Notes under the pieces: generated by a model
Database searches by the model: none
What the model was told of the DNA's origin: nothing
What the model saw: only the letters and a program-made list of their open reading frames with translations
Made by a program: the position numbers and the translations under genes
Part shown: positions 34,686 to 43,474 of the stretch, in pieces
How the letters are laid out: each line of letters starts with the position of its first letter
How positions within the stretch are numbered: position 1 is the first letter of the stretch
DNA from: SZUA-442 sp963759175
GTDB lineage: Bacteria > Actinomycetota > Acidimicrobiia > Spongiisociales > UBA5794
Length of the DNA: 64,000 nt
Direction of reading: 5' to 3'
Assembly: GCA_963759175.1 (NCBI GenBank)
Contig: CAVWXP010000010.1
Location: 434,001-498,000, forward strand

Positions 34686-35645
34686 CTAGTCGTCGGCAGT
34701 CATCTGCTTGCGCAGGTTCGCGATCGTGTCCGAGTTGGAGCCGGGCTCCACACCGATGCGGGGCAGCTTCGCCGAGTTCCTGCTGTAGCGGCTCTCGACC
34801 CGCGGCAGGAAGTCCTCAGCCTCGCCCTCCTCATCCTCATCGGCCACCTCTGCCTTCGGCTGCGGGGCAACGGCAGGCGAGTAGTCGATGTGCAGGTCAG
34901 GCGCAGGAGCGAAGGGGTCCCCGCCAACCGTCGATGGTGTCTCGTGCTGGTCCTCGGCTGTCGTCCGATCGCTGGTCTCGTCACCGAACGTGACCGGTGC
35001 ATCGGGATCGGCGAACGTCACGTGGTTGTCGCTCGGCATGTGCGGGACAGAGCTGGGGTCGGGCGTCCGTTCGCCGTGCGCCTCGGCGAACGAGCGCTCC
35101 TTGATCGCGCGAGCTTCCTCCAGGGCCACCATGGCAGCCGAGCGGATGGCGTCGAGCGAGTCGGGCTCACCGTCCGTGGCAGCCCCGGCAGCAATGCGAT
35201 CGGCGAGCGACATGCCTCCATCGAGCGACCCGCCGTCAACGTCGCTTTCGGTCTGGACAGGGTGGGTCTCGTGAGCCGTGTCGCTTGGGGTCGGGTCGTC
35301 TGCTCCGCCGACGGCGTGCTGACCCTCCTCGAGCTGTGCCAACCGCCGTTCGAGCTCCCCCTCACGCTCGCGCAGGGCTTCCTGCGCCTCGTTGATCTGG
35401 TCCTCACGCTGGGTGAGCTGGGCGACGAGGGCATCGCTGCGAGCGGCATCGGTCGTCAGGTCCTCGATCTGTCCGAAGAGTTCCGACTCGCGAGCCTCGA
35501 GGACGGCCATTCGTTCGTGGAGATCGTCTGAACCGTGATCGTCGGTGGCGCCGGGAGACGCGACCCTCGCCTCGAGGTCGGATACTGCCTCTCGGGCAGC
35601 TACGAGTTCATCGGAGCGGTCGTCGAGCTGCTGGCGCAGCGACAC
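34686..35645 (-). CDS. C-terminal part of the DivIVA-like coiled-coil protein, frame-separated
   Basis: A 319-residue frame that continues the upstream coiled coil. Residues 1-110 are heptad-rich (LVAAREAVSDLEARV, QREDQINEAQEALRERE); residues 110-319 are acidic, proline-containing and probably disordered, ending in SNSDTIANLRKQMTADD. Read alone it would start at GTG 35645, but the same frame extends upstream through the DELESLRAALAERDEQ repeat with no start codon, so it is most simply the tail of the larger gene. The intrinsically disordered tail may recruit partners. Confidence 0.65.
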   Translation of the reverse strand: MSLRQQLDDRSDELVAAREAVSDLEARVASPGATDDHGSDDLHERMAVLEARESELFGQIEDLTTDAARSDALVAQLTQREDQINEAQEALREREGELERRLAQLEEGQHAVGGADDPTPSDTAHETHPVQTESDVDGGSLDGGMSLADRIAAGAATDGEPDSLDAIRSAAMVALEEARAIKERSFAEAHGERTPDPSSVPHMPSDNHVTFADPDAPVTFGDETSDRTTAEDQHETPSTVGGDPFAPAPDLHIDYSPAVAPQPKAEVADEDEEGEAEDFLPRVESRYSRNSAKLPRIGVEPGSNSDTIANLRKQMTADD

Positions 35646-35750
35646 GAGTTCGCTGGTGGCGGTGTCGAGGTCGTTCCGAAGGTCCTCATCGGAGTCGCTC
35701 CGGCCCTGTGCGGCGACCAGCTGCTCATCACGCTCGGCGAGGGCGGCACG

Positions 35751-35915
35751 AAGCGACTCGAGCTCATCACCATGGCGCGCAGGGCCTCGAGCTCAGCATC
35801 ACGCTCGGCGAGGGCGGCACGAAGCGACTCGAGCTCATCACGCATCGAGCGCCGCAGAGCCCGAGCTGAGCATCACGCTCAGCAAGCACTCCACGAAGCG
35901 ACTCGAGCTCATCAC
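35751..35915. repeat. Three tandem coding repeats spaced 71 and 74 bases
   Basis: AAGCGACTCGAGCTCATCAC occurs exactly at 35751-35770, 35822-35841 and 35896-35915 (minus strand codes DELESLR). The repeat periods are 71 and 74 bases, each one short of a multiple of three, so every copy is in a different frame. The first two copies are nearly identical over about 45 bases. Confidence 0.85.
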
Positions 35916-38900
35916 CGTGGGCACGCAGGGCCTCGAGCTCGGCATCCGCATCGGCGGCGTCTCGTTCCATCGTCTCGATGCGCTTGTGGAGATCGGTGAC
36001 CTGCTCGGCCTCGGAGGTGGGTCGACCGTCGAGTTCCGCACGCTGAGCGGCGATCTCGTCCGTGAGCCGGGCGAGTTCCGTTGCTCGCGCTTCGAGGGAT
36101 TCCCGCTCGGCGGCGACAGCGGATTCCCGCTCCTCGAGGGTGACACGCTCCTGGGCGACCTCGGCCTCGTGCGCTTCGAGTTCCTCGCGAATCGAATCGA
36201 ACGAGGCGAGCATCTCGTCGGCGTTTGCACGCTGTTCGGTGAGCGCCGTCGCGGCTTCGGTCAGTTCGGTCTCACGCTCATCGAGGGCCTTCTGTAGGCG
36301 ATCGAGCTCCTCCTCGCGACTCTCGAGCTGGTTGCGTGCCGAGTCGAGGGAGGCGTCCGTGTCGGTCAGCGCAGCCTCGCGGGCCTCGAGCGTCTCGAGG
36401 CGTTCGCGATACTCGATCTCGGCGAGGTCCCGGTCCGCCTCGATAGAACGACGTTCTTCTTCCTGCTGCTCGTTCCATTCGGAGATGCGATCCTCGAGTT
36501 CCCTGGCCTTCTGTTCGAGCGCAGCTGTCTGGCCCTCCGCCGATGCGCGGATGCCGACGGCTTCGCGCTCGGCGCGCTCGACCATCTCGAAGGCCTGTTG
36601 CTCGGCGTCCGCCAGCTCATCGGCCTGCCTGCGAGCTGCCTCCAGGATCTGCTTCGCCTGGTCCTGGATGGTGGACGACTCGATGCGGATGAGCTCGGCC
36701 TCGTCGCGTGCGGACTTGAGGACGAGGTCGGCCTGCTGCTCGGATGCTGCGGCCGCGGCTGCTCGCAGCTCGGCCGTCTCGAGTTCCGATGTCGCCAGTT
36801 CGCGCAGCTCAGCGGCCTCCGTGGTGGCCGCTTCGAGGATCTCAGCGGCCTGGGCCTTGACGGCCTCGGCCTGTTCGATCTGTTCGCGCGCCGCTGTCGC
36901 CTGCTCACGCATGCGCTGGACGTCGGCCATCGCGGCCGCGCGTGCCTCTGCGGTCTCCTGGCGGATGGCCGCGTTCTCGTCCTGGGCCTCCTTGCGCCGG
37001 CGGGCCATGTCCTGATCGAAGGCGGCCTTCGCGTCGTCCAGCTCCACCTCGACGACACGGCGAGTGTTCGCCATCTCCTCATCGAACTCGGCGCGGCGCT
37101 CAGCGATCGATGCCTCGGCCTCCGCGAGCTTCGCCGCAGCGTCGGCCGAAGCCTCCCGTGCGGACTCGGCCATGGCCTCGGCGTCGAGGACGAGGCGCTC
37201 GGCCTCATTGGCGGAGCGTGCGAGCTCGTCCCGAGCAGCGCCTGCTGCGGCGTCTGCCGCGGCACGAATGGCGTCGACCTCTGCCCACATCGCTTCGACG
37301 GAACGGCGTTGCTCATCGACGATCGTCGCCTTCTCACGGGCGTCGTGGAGCAGTACCTCCACCTGTTCACGGGTTGATGCGATCTCGGCCTGCCGCTCGC
37401 TCTTTGCGCGAAGGATGGCCTTCTTGGCGGCAACCACCTTGAGCTGCAACTCGGCGAAGGTCGTGTCAGCCTCACGCTGGGCGCTCTCGACGAGCTCCTT
37501 GGCTCCAGCCTCGAGTTCGCTGGCCGTGGCTTCGGCCTCGGTCATGACTGTCTGGGCGTCAAGAGTGAGTTGATCGGCTGTCACCTGGGCTTCCCCGACG
37601 ATACGCGCAGCCTCGGACTCGGCAGCCTCGACAGCGGCCGCCGCCTTGAGGGTTGCCTCGGCTTCCAGGGCAGCGGCGACACGTTCAGCCTCGATGGTGA
37701 GGGCTTCAGCCTCGTCGGTGAGCTTCCTGGCCGATGCAGTCGCGGCATCAGTGATGCGCTGGGCTTCTGCGTCCGCCTCTGCGGCTGCCGCCTCTGCGGC
37801 CTCGGCGACCTCGGCGGCTATGCGGGCGGCCTCCTCGTTGGCGTCGGCGAGCGTGACCGCTGCCTCGTCGCGCTTGCGGGCGGCTTCGTCGCGGAACTCC
37901 TGGGCCTCCTCGCGCAACGCCTGGGCGCCGTCGCGTGCGGTGGCAAGCGTTTCGGCTGCCTCCTCTTCGGCGGTACGGGCCATCGTCGTGAGTTGCTCGA
38001 GTTCGACCTGCCTTGCATCGAGCTCGGCGGTGCGTTCGTCGGCTGCGCGCTCGGCCTCCTCGAGGAGCGCCATCGCTTCCGTCTTGATGTGCTCTGCTTC
38101 GCTTGCTGCCTCGGCACGGATGCGTTCAGCTTCTGCGACGAGGTGCTCTGCCTGCTCGGAGGCCTGCGACCGGGCCTGGTCCATCTGGAGCTGCGCTTCG
38201 CTGACCAGGTATTCGATACGCTTCGTGGCCTTGGTGTCGGCTGCGGTCATGGAGGTCTCGGCGGCGTCCTCCGCCATGAGGAGCATCTCCTGGACACGCT
38301 CTTCGGCCTCGGCGATGACTCCTGCTGCCTTGTCCTGAGCGGCCTCGATCTCGCGTCGTGCAGCGATGACATCGGCGTCGGCGGCCTTGCGGATCGTTTC
38401 CGCCGATGCCTCGGCATCGGCAATGATCTCCATGGAGCGTTCCTCGACGCGCCGCATGGTCCCCACAGGATCGATCTCGACACCCTCGACCGAGTCGGTG
38501 ACCTGGGTCTCGGCGATCAGGGCATCGATCTCCTCGCGCACGCGATCGCGCTCGAGGCTCAGTTCCTTGACGCGCACCTCGGCCTCGGCGACCGATTGAC
38601 GAACCGCCGCTGCCTCACGCTGGGCCTGCTCGATGATGTCCGTGGCCTGCCTGCGGGCCTCGTCGAGGTCCTCCGGCAGGTCGCCGGCGGCGACGCCGAC
38701 ACCGGCGAGGATCTCCTCGGCGCGGACCTTGGCATCGGATTCGATCTGGGATGCCTGTTTGCGGGCGCGATCGAGGATCCGGTCCTTGGCCTCGAGCACG
38801 GCGCCGATAGCCGAATCGACCGACTGGCCCTGCTCCTCCTTGACCTTCTTCGCCTCGAATTCGGCGCGTTGGAGCCGAAGCTTGGCCTCTTGCGCCCAAT

Positions 38901-39072
38901 CCTCGAGTTCGCGGAAGTTGTTCTCGAGCTCGATCAGGAACGCACGAACCTCGCGCTTGTCATATCCCTTGCGCGACGTCGAGAACTCGCGTTCCTCGAT
39001 CGAGACGGGAAGCTGGGGATCCTTCGTGGTCACGTACCGTCCAATCTCTTCTCCGATAGGTGTCGGCGTCAT
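35767..39072 (-). CDS. Very long DivIVA-type coiled-coil protein, N-terminal part
   Basis: A 1101-residue frame. The N-terminus EREFSTSRKGYDKREVRAFLIELENNF is a DivIVA-domain signature (Gly-Tyr membrane-binding turn followed by the coiled-coil start). The rest is almost uninterrupted Ala/Glu/Arg coiled coil. It resembles polar-growth scaffolds and Scy/FilP-like cytoskeletal proteins of actinobacteria. The last 37 residues (from about GLCGARCVMSSSR) are out-of-frame reading; the coiled coil continues in other frames into the next segment, giving about 1460 residues in total. ATG 39072 or GTG 39033 are both possible starts; GGAGAAGAG stands before the latter. Confidence 0.85.
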   Translation of the reverse strand: MTPTPIGEEIGRYVTTKDPQLPVSIEEREFSTSRKGYDKREVRAFLIELENNFRELEDWAQEAKLRLQRAEFEAKKVKEEQGQSVDSAIGAVLEAKDRILDRARKQASQIESDAKVRAEEILAGVGVAAGDLPEDLDEARRQATDIIEQAQREAAAVRQSVAEAEVRVKELSLERDRVREEIDALIAETQVTDSVEGVEIDPVGTMRRVEERSMEIIADAEASAETIRKAADADVIAARREIEAAQDKAAGVIAEAEERVQEMLLMAEDAAETSMTAADTKATKRIEYLVSEAQLQMDQARSQASEQAEHLVAEAERIRAEAASEAEHIKTEAMALLEEAERAADERTAELDARQVELEQLTTMARTAEEEAAETLATARDGAQALREEAQEFRDEAARKRDEAAVTLADANEEAARIAAEVAEAAEAAAAEADAEAQRITDAATASARKLTDEAEALTIEAERVAAALEAEATLKAAAAVEAAESEAARIVGEAQVTADQLTLDAQTVMTEAEATASELEAGAKELVESAQREADTTFAELQLKVVAAKKAILRAKSERQAEIASTREQVEVLLHDAREKATIVDEQRRSVEAMWAEVDAIRAAADAAAGAARDELARSANEAERLVLDAEAMAESAREASADAAAKLAEAEASIAERRAEFDEEMANTRRVVEVELDDAKAAFDQDMARRRKEAQDENAAIRQETAEARAAAMADVQRMREQATAAREQIEQAEAVKAQAAEILEAATTEAAELRELATSELETAELRAAAAAASEQQADLVLKSARDEAELIRIESSTIQDQAKQILEAARRQADELADAEQQAFEMVERAEREAVGIRASAEGQTAALEQKARELEDRISEWNEQQEEERRSIEADRDLAEIEYRERLETLEAREAALTDTDASLDSARNQLESREEELDRLQKALDERETELTEAATALTEQRANADEMLASFDSIREELEAHEAEVAQERVTLEERESAVAAERESLEARATELARLTDEIAAQRAELDGRPTSEAEQVTDLHKRIETMERDAADADAELEALRAHGDELESLRGVLAERDAQLGLCGARCVMSSSRFVPPSPSVMLSSRPCAPW

Positions 39073-39148
39073 GCACCACGGGCTTTATCGGTTCGTATCT
39101 AGTCATCCTCGCCGGCAACGACGGAACTAGTCAGTCCGATACGACGCG

Positions 39149-39176
39149 GATGAGCGACCCCGAGGGGCCGCTCATC
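39149..39176. terminator. Hairpin between pckA and the coiled-coil gene
   Basis: GATGAGCG pairs with CGCTCATC, then after one mismatch CCCC pairs with GGGG around a two-base loop. Together with the hairpin at 39190-39213 it lies just after the pckA stop. Confidence 0.5.
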
Positions 39177-39189
39177 GGATCGGACGCAT

Positions 39190-39213
39190 GTGCCCGGTCC
39201 GTGGACCGGGCAC
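39190..39213 (-). terminator. Perfect 11-pair hairpin after pckA
   Basis: GTGCCCGGTCC and GGACCGGGCAC form a perfect stem around two bases, beginning six bases beyond the pckA stop codon. A second hairpin follows directly. Confidence 0.7.
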
Positions 39214-39218
39214 CGCGT

Positions 39219-40745
39219 TCAGAGTGCTGCCACGATCGATGGATCCAGGCCGGGGAAGGTCTGGATGTAATCGTGTCGGTCGGCCTTGAGCGTCGCGACG
39301 ATCTGGCCGTACTCGTCCATCCTCCCCTGCCGTTGGTAGAGCTCGCGGGGACGGAGCAACTCGGGGTCGTCGAAGTCGGGCAGATCGGCTGCGATGAAGT
39401 ACCCGAAGTCGGGATCCTCCTCCCACGTGATCGATTCCTCGACGATTCCTTGCACGACGGCGCTCGAGTGGCGGATCTTGACCTTCTTGGATCGCTCGTC
39501 GCCATCGGTGCCGCCCACGCGGCCGGTGTTCATGAGGTACACGACGACATCGGGCATCGTCGCGAGCAACTCGAGGAAGCGGTTGCCCATCAGGGCGTCG
39601 TTGTCGAAGAAGAAGGGGTTGGTGCCGGGGACGCGAAGGCTCTTGCCCGCCTCGGATGCCCCACCGGCACTCGTCCCCTTCGTCTCACCAAGCATGAAGT
39701 ACGCCGCGGCCTGGTCACGCTTGAGCTTCGCCACGGCGGGGATCAGGTTCTCGTTGCGGTTCAGCAACAAGATGTACGACGCCGGTGGAAGGTCGTTCGG
39801 ATCGCGGTGCCGGATGTTGGCGAGGGGGAACGTGCTCCTGCCGTTGGCGGTGTACGAGTCGTTGAAGAAGTCGACTTTGCCGTCCTCGGACACCCACGTG
39901 CTCTCGAGCCAGGCGTCAGGTCGGGTCGTACCGCCGTAGATCGTCGGCTCGTCATCGGGATCGAGACCGAAGGTCTTGGCAAAGCATCCGTTCTCGGTCG
40001 AGTAGATCTTCCCGTTGGGGAACAAGGCGGTGAAGTCGTCCTGCACCGGCAGCGATCCCAGTTGCTGGCGGAACGTGGTCGTGGTCTTGCCGGTCCCCGA
40101 CAGGCCGAGGATCAGCATCGACTTCTCCTCACCGGCAACATCCGGGAAGGTCTTGAGACCGGAGTGGAGGGCGAGGCCGCCCCGCTGGTAGACGAGGTGG
40201 TTCCACATGCGGAGCCCACCCATCTTCGATTCGCCGAAGTAGTCGGAGCCGAGAACGCGCGTCACGTAGTTCTCGTGGTCCACGAGGATGAGTTTGTCCA
40301 TGGGCTTGCCTGGCGCCGGCAGCCCCGGCGTGTAGATCACCGTGAACTCGGGTTCCCACGCCTCGTCCCTCGGGAAGTACAGCTGCTGTTGCATCGCCGG
40401 GATGTTCGCCTGGGTCTTCTCCATGTAGAGCCGACTGCCGGTCCGGAAGTTCGGATCGGGACCGATGTACCCCTCGATGAGGATCATGTCCTTGTCGGCG
40501 ATGTAGGCATCCTGTTTCGCCGCCCACTCCTCGAACTCGGCGCGCGGCATCCGGTTCTTGTGGTTCTCCACCTCGGTGATGAAGAAGGTGGACGGCGCCA
40601 GGCGCGCCTTGACGTCTGCCTGGTAGTTGATGTTGTCGAACTCGGTGACGGTGACCCGCTCCATGTGCTCGAGGACCCAGGCTCGCATCTCCTCCTGTGT
40701 CGGGTTCACCGCAACGGTTCGCGCCTCGGGTAGTTCGAATCCCAC
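39219..40745 (-). CDS. pckA: ATP-dependent phosphoenolpyruvate carboxykinase
   Basis: A 508-residue ATP-type PEPCK, which converts oxaloacetate and ATP to PEP, the entry step of gluconeogenesis. The P-loop GLSGTGKTTTTF lies near residue 225 with the metal-binding VQDDFTALF after it, followed by ENGCFAKTFGLDPDDEPTIYGG. The upstream catalytic region has GLRMWNHLVYQRGGLALHSG and SESKMGG-like elements. The kinase-2 motif differs from the E. coli form, and the enzyme belongs to a divergent subgroup. A GAGGAGG box precedes the ATG, and a small dyad (40758-40774) sits just upstream of it. Confidence 0.93.
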   Translation of the reverse strand: MGFELPEARTVAVNPTQEEMRAWVLEHMERVTVTEFDNINYQADVKARLAPSTFFITEVENHKNRMPRAEFEEWAAKQDAYIADKDMILIEGYIGPDPNFRTGSRLYMEKTQANIPAMQQQLYFPRDEAWEPEFTVIYTPGLPAPGKPMDKLILVDHENYVTRVLGSDYFGESKMGGLRMWNHLVYQRGGLALHSGLKTFPDVAGEEKSMLILGLSGTGKTTTTFRQQLGSLPVQDDFTALFPNGKIYSTENGCFAKTFGLDPDDEPTIYGGTTRPDAWLESTWVSEDGKVDFFNDSYTANGRSTFPLANIRHRDPNDLPPASYILLLNRNENLIPAVAKLKRDQAAAYFMLGETKGTSAGGASEAGKSLRVPGTNPFFFDNDALMGNRFLELLATMPDVVVYLMNTGRVGGTDGDERSKKVKIRHSSAVVQGIVEESITWEEDPDFGYFIAADLPDFDDPELLRPRELYQRQGRMDEYGQIVATLKADRHDYIQTFPGLDPSIVAAL

Positions 40746-40836
40746 GTCGTCCTCCTCTTGGACAGGCCGTCCAATTCCTTAGTTCGCTCGTACAACAATA
40801 GTTGATGGGATCCACGAGGGAATCCCCTTCGGATGC

Positions 40837-42555
40837 TCACGCATCCATCGCAGCCTCCAGCCATGCGGCCAGCGCCGTACCCACCGCGGTCGCAGTCCCA
40901 AGGAGGGCCGCCTCTTCGCCGATCCAGTCCCCCGACTCGGGGAAGGACCCCGATAGATCCACATAGACCTTGAGCTTGGGCTCGGTCCCGGAAGGGCGTG
41001 CGAGCACACGCCCCTGATCGCCCAGGGCCAACTCGATCAGGTTGGTGGCACCCAGATACCTGGGCCGGCTGTCGGCGTCGGCAGCGAAGTCACGTACACC
41101 CGTCACCGCGAATCCGGAGAGCTCGGTGGGCGCATCGGAGCGCAGCGCCGCCATGGCCCGTGCGATGTCGTCGGAACCGGCGGTGCCCTCACGCCGGATG
41201 CTCACCTGGGTCGAGGTCCACACGCCGTAGCGGGCGTACAGGTCACCGAGACGGTCGAGGACCGTCACGCCGTCCGCTGCCGCGACGGCGGCGAGGATGG
41301 CGAACGCAACGGCGGCCGAGATGCCGTCCTTGTCACGCACGGTGGTTCCCACCGAATAGCCGAGGGCTTCCTCGTACCCGAGAACCATCGGGTTCTCCCC
41401 AGCGGCCTCCATGTCGAGGGCCGCCGCACAGATCCACTTGAAGCCGGTGAGGGTCTGGGTCCACGGGACACCGTGAGCCGAGGCGATGTCACCGAGCATG
41501 GGCGACGACACCACCGAGTTGATGACGGGACCGTCCGCATCGGTACGTGTCGCGAGGAGGAACTCCGCGAGGAGACAGCCGATCTGGTTCCCGGTGAGAG
41601 CCCGCCAGCCGCCACCGGGGAACGGCACGGACACCGCGAGGCGGTCGGCATCGGGATCGTTGGCGAAGACGACATCGGCATCGATGGCCGCCGCCAGCTC
41701 GTGCGCCATGTCCATGGCCCCGGGTTCCTCGGGATTCGGGAATGCCACCGTGGGGAAGGCCCCGTCTGGTTCGTACTGGCGAGCCACCGGATGCACGGTG
41801 CCGAAGCCGAACCTCGCGAGCGCGTCGGTCACGGCACGCCCGCCCACGCCGTGCATGGCCGAATAGACGATCGAGATCGACCGATCCCCGGTCACCGGGG
41901 GCAACTCGAGCGCAACCGCGCGAAGGTAGTCATCGAAGAGCTCGCGTCCGATCGGCATGGCATCCGGGTGATCGAACGGCGCTGCCGTGCGAGGCACCCG
42001 GTTTGCGGCCGGCATCGATGCAATCGCTGCGGCGATGTCGGTGTCCATCGGCGGAATGATCTGGCCACCGGTCGACGAATAGACCTTGTAGCCGTTGTCG
42101 GCGGGAGGGTTGTGCGAGGCGGTGATGACAATGGATGCGCATGCGCCGAACGTCAAACCCGCATACGCGACGATCGGCGTGGGCGTCGGCTCAGCGAAGT
42201 ACCGGACAGCGAAACCGGCTGCGGTCAGCACTCCGATGGTGTCCTCCATGAAGGCGGGCGATGAGGGGCGGGCGTCCCGTCCCACGACGACGACCCGCGC
42301 CGAGGGATCAGTGACCGACGCGAGGTGTTCGGCGACACCGGCCGTCGTTCGGATCACCACGGCCCGATTCATCCGATTGGAACCTGCTTCGACAGCGCCA
42401 CGGATCCCGGCCGTGCCGAACTCGAGGGCACCGGCCATGCGATCCTCGAGGTCGTCGACGGCTCCGGACTCGATCACGGCGGAGAGCTCCGCACGAGTGG
42501 ACGGATCGGGGTCGGCCTCGATCCACGAACGGGCGCGGCTGGTGAGTTCAGTCAT
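40837..42555 (-). CDS. Phospho-sugar mutase (phosphoglucomutase/phosphomannomutase family)
   Basis: A 572-residue alpha-D-phosphohexomutase of the long PGM2-like type. The four family landmarks are present: TASHNPPADNGYK near residue 145 (phosphoserine), NDPDADRLAV near 300 (Mg2+), GYEEALGYSVG near 395 (sugar ring) and RPSGTEPKLKVY near 530 (phosphate). It likely interconverts glucose-1-P/6-P or pentose phosphates. The ATG follows TAGCCT by six bases, suggesting a leaderless message. Gluconeogenic PEPCK lies next door. Confidence 0.93.
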   Translation of the reverse strand: MTELTSRARSWIEADPDPSTRAELSAVIESGAVDDLEDRMAGALEFGTAGIRGAVEAGSNRMNRAVVIRTTAGVAEHLASVTDPSARVVVVGRDARPSSPAFMEDTIGVLTAAGFAVRYFAEPTPTPIVAYAGLTFGACASIVITASHNPPADNGYKVYSSTGGQIIPPMDTDIAAAIASMPAANRVPRTAAPFDHPDAMPIGRELFDDYLRAVALELPPVTGDRSISIVYSAMHGVGGRAVTDALARFGFGTVHPVARQYEPDGAFPTVAFPNPEEPGAMDMAHELAAAIDADVVFANDPDADRLAVSVPFPGGGWRALTGNQIGCLLAEFLLATRTDADGPVINSVVSSPMLGDIASAHGVPWTQTLTGFKWICAAALDMEAAGENPMVLGYEEALGYSVGTTVRDKDGISAAVAFAILAAVAAADGVTVLDRLGDLYARYGVWTSTQVSIRREGTAGSDDIARAMAALRSDAPTELSGFAVTGVRDFAADADSRPRYLGATNLIELALGDQGRVLARPSGTEPKLKVYVDLSGSFPESGDWIGEEAALLGTATAVGTALAAWLEAAMDA

Positions 42556-42629
42556 GGGATGAGGCTACCTCCTCCGCGACCGCCGTCCCGCGAGTAGTCT
42601 GTCGGTACACCGAACCAGATGGAGGATGC

Positions 42630-43064
42630 ATGCTCGGACCCATCGAAGTACTCGTGGTCGGGTTCCCGGGGAACCGTTTCACAGGCGGCATTCTCCCGGA
42701 GCTCGAGGCACTCGTCGAAGCAGGAACGATCTCGATCGTCGACGGCCTGTTCATCACGAAGGATGCGGCAGGGGACGTGACCTTCGTCGAGCTCGACCAG
42801 ATCGACGAGAACGAGGATGCAGCCGCCCTCGGACGGTTCATCGGCAGCTCGCTCGACCTGCTCTCCGATGACGACGCTGCCGAGTTCGCCGCCGCCCTGG
42901 AACCGAACTCGTCCGCCGCCGCCCTCGTGTTCGAACACACCTGGTTCAAGCCGCTGCGCGACGAGCTCATCGGTTCGGGCGGCGTGCTGGTGGCCAACAT
43001 GCGCATCCCCGGACTCGTGGTCGAGGAAGTCCTCGCCGCGGTCGAAGCCCTGGAAGAGGAGTAA
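42630..43064 (+). CDS. DUF6325 family protein
   Basis: A 144-residue acidic protein. GPIEVLVVGFPGNRFTGGILPELEALVEAGTISIVDGLF is the typical start of the actinobacterial DUF6325/DUF1269-like family; the centre is Asp/Glu-rich and the end is FKPLRDELIGSGGVLVANMRIP. Two bases separate it from the SHOCT gene. Such pairs are common and of unknown role, perhaps membrane-stress related. Confidence 0.82.
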   Translation: MLGPIEVLVVGFPGNRFTGGILPELEALVEAGTISIVDGLFITKDAAGDVTFVELDQIDENEDAAALGRFIGSSLDLLSDDDAAEFAAALEPNSSAAALVFEHTWFKPLRDELIGSGGVLVANMRIPGLVVEEVLAAVEALEEE

Positions 43065-43066
43065 CG

Positions 43067-43411
43067 ATGCCAAGACGACGTGGAAGGCCCGGCGTTGTCG
43101 GGACGATGGCCAGGACGGCCGTGGTCGCGGGAACCGCGACGGCCGTGCACAGCAGCATGACCAAGGGGAAGCAGCAGGACGCAGCGGCCTCCCAGCAGGC
43201 AGCGGTCGAATCCCAGGTGCAGCTCGCCGAGATGCAGGGACAGATCAACGCCCTCACCGCACAGCAGGCCGCAGAGGCTGCTCCCGCCCCGGCGCCAGCG
43301 GGCGGTGGCGACGACGTGATGGCCCAGCTCCAGAAGCTCGCAGACATGAAGGCTGCCGGCCTCCTGAGCGATGAGGAGTTCGCTTCGGCGAAGGCGAAGC
43401 TGCTCGGCTGA
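43067..43411 (+). CDS. SHOCT-domain protein
   Basis: A 114-residue protein. A basic, Gly-rich N-terminal segment and a weakly hydrophobic stretch (VVGTMARTAVVAGTATAV) are followed by a Gln/Ala-rich linker and a C-terminal SHOCT domain, LQKLADMKAAGLLSDEEFASAKAKLLG (two short helices). The pair with DUF6325 is conserved in actinobacteria. An oligomerisation role is known for SHOCT domains in general. Confidence 0.85.
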   Translation: MPRRRGRPGVVGTMARTAVVAGTATAVHSSMTKGKQQDAAASQQAAVESQVQLAEMQGQINALTAQQAAEAAPAPAPAGGGDDVMAQLQKLADMKAAGLLSDEEFASAKAKLLG

Positions 43412-43474
43412 TCGTCAACTACCAGGAGGCGCCTCGGTGGCTGGCAGTCACCGAGGCGCAGGTATCCTCTCGGT

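Noticed and set aside
37570..39102. A 510-codon plus-strand frame opposite the coiled-coil gene
   Set aside because: Gly/Leu/Cys-rich low-complexity reading produced by the Ala/Glu/Arg codons on the other strand.
39060..40733. A 557-codon plus-strand frame opposite pckA
   Set aside because: It is the antisense shadow of a well-recognised PEP carboxykinase in GC-rich DNA, with no motif of its own.
40758..40774. Riboswitch or attenuator upstream of pckA
   Set aside because: Only a short TTGGAC/GTCCAA dyad beside the ribosome site is visible; too small to call a regulatory RNA.
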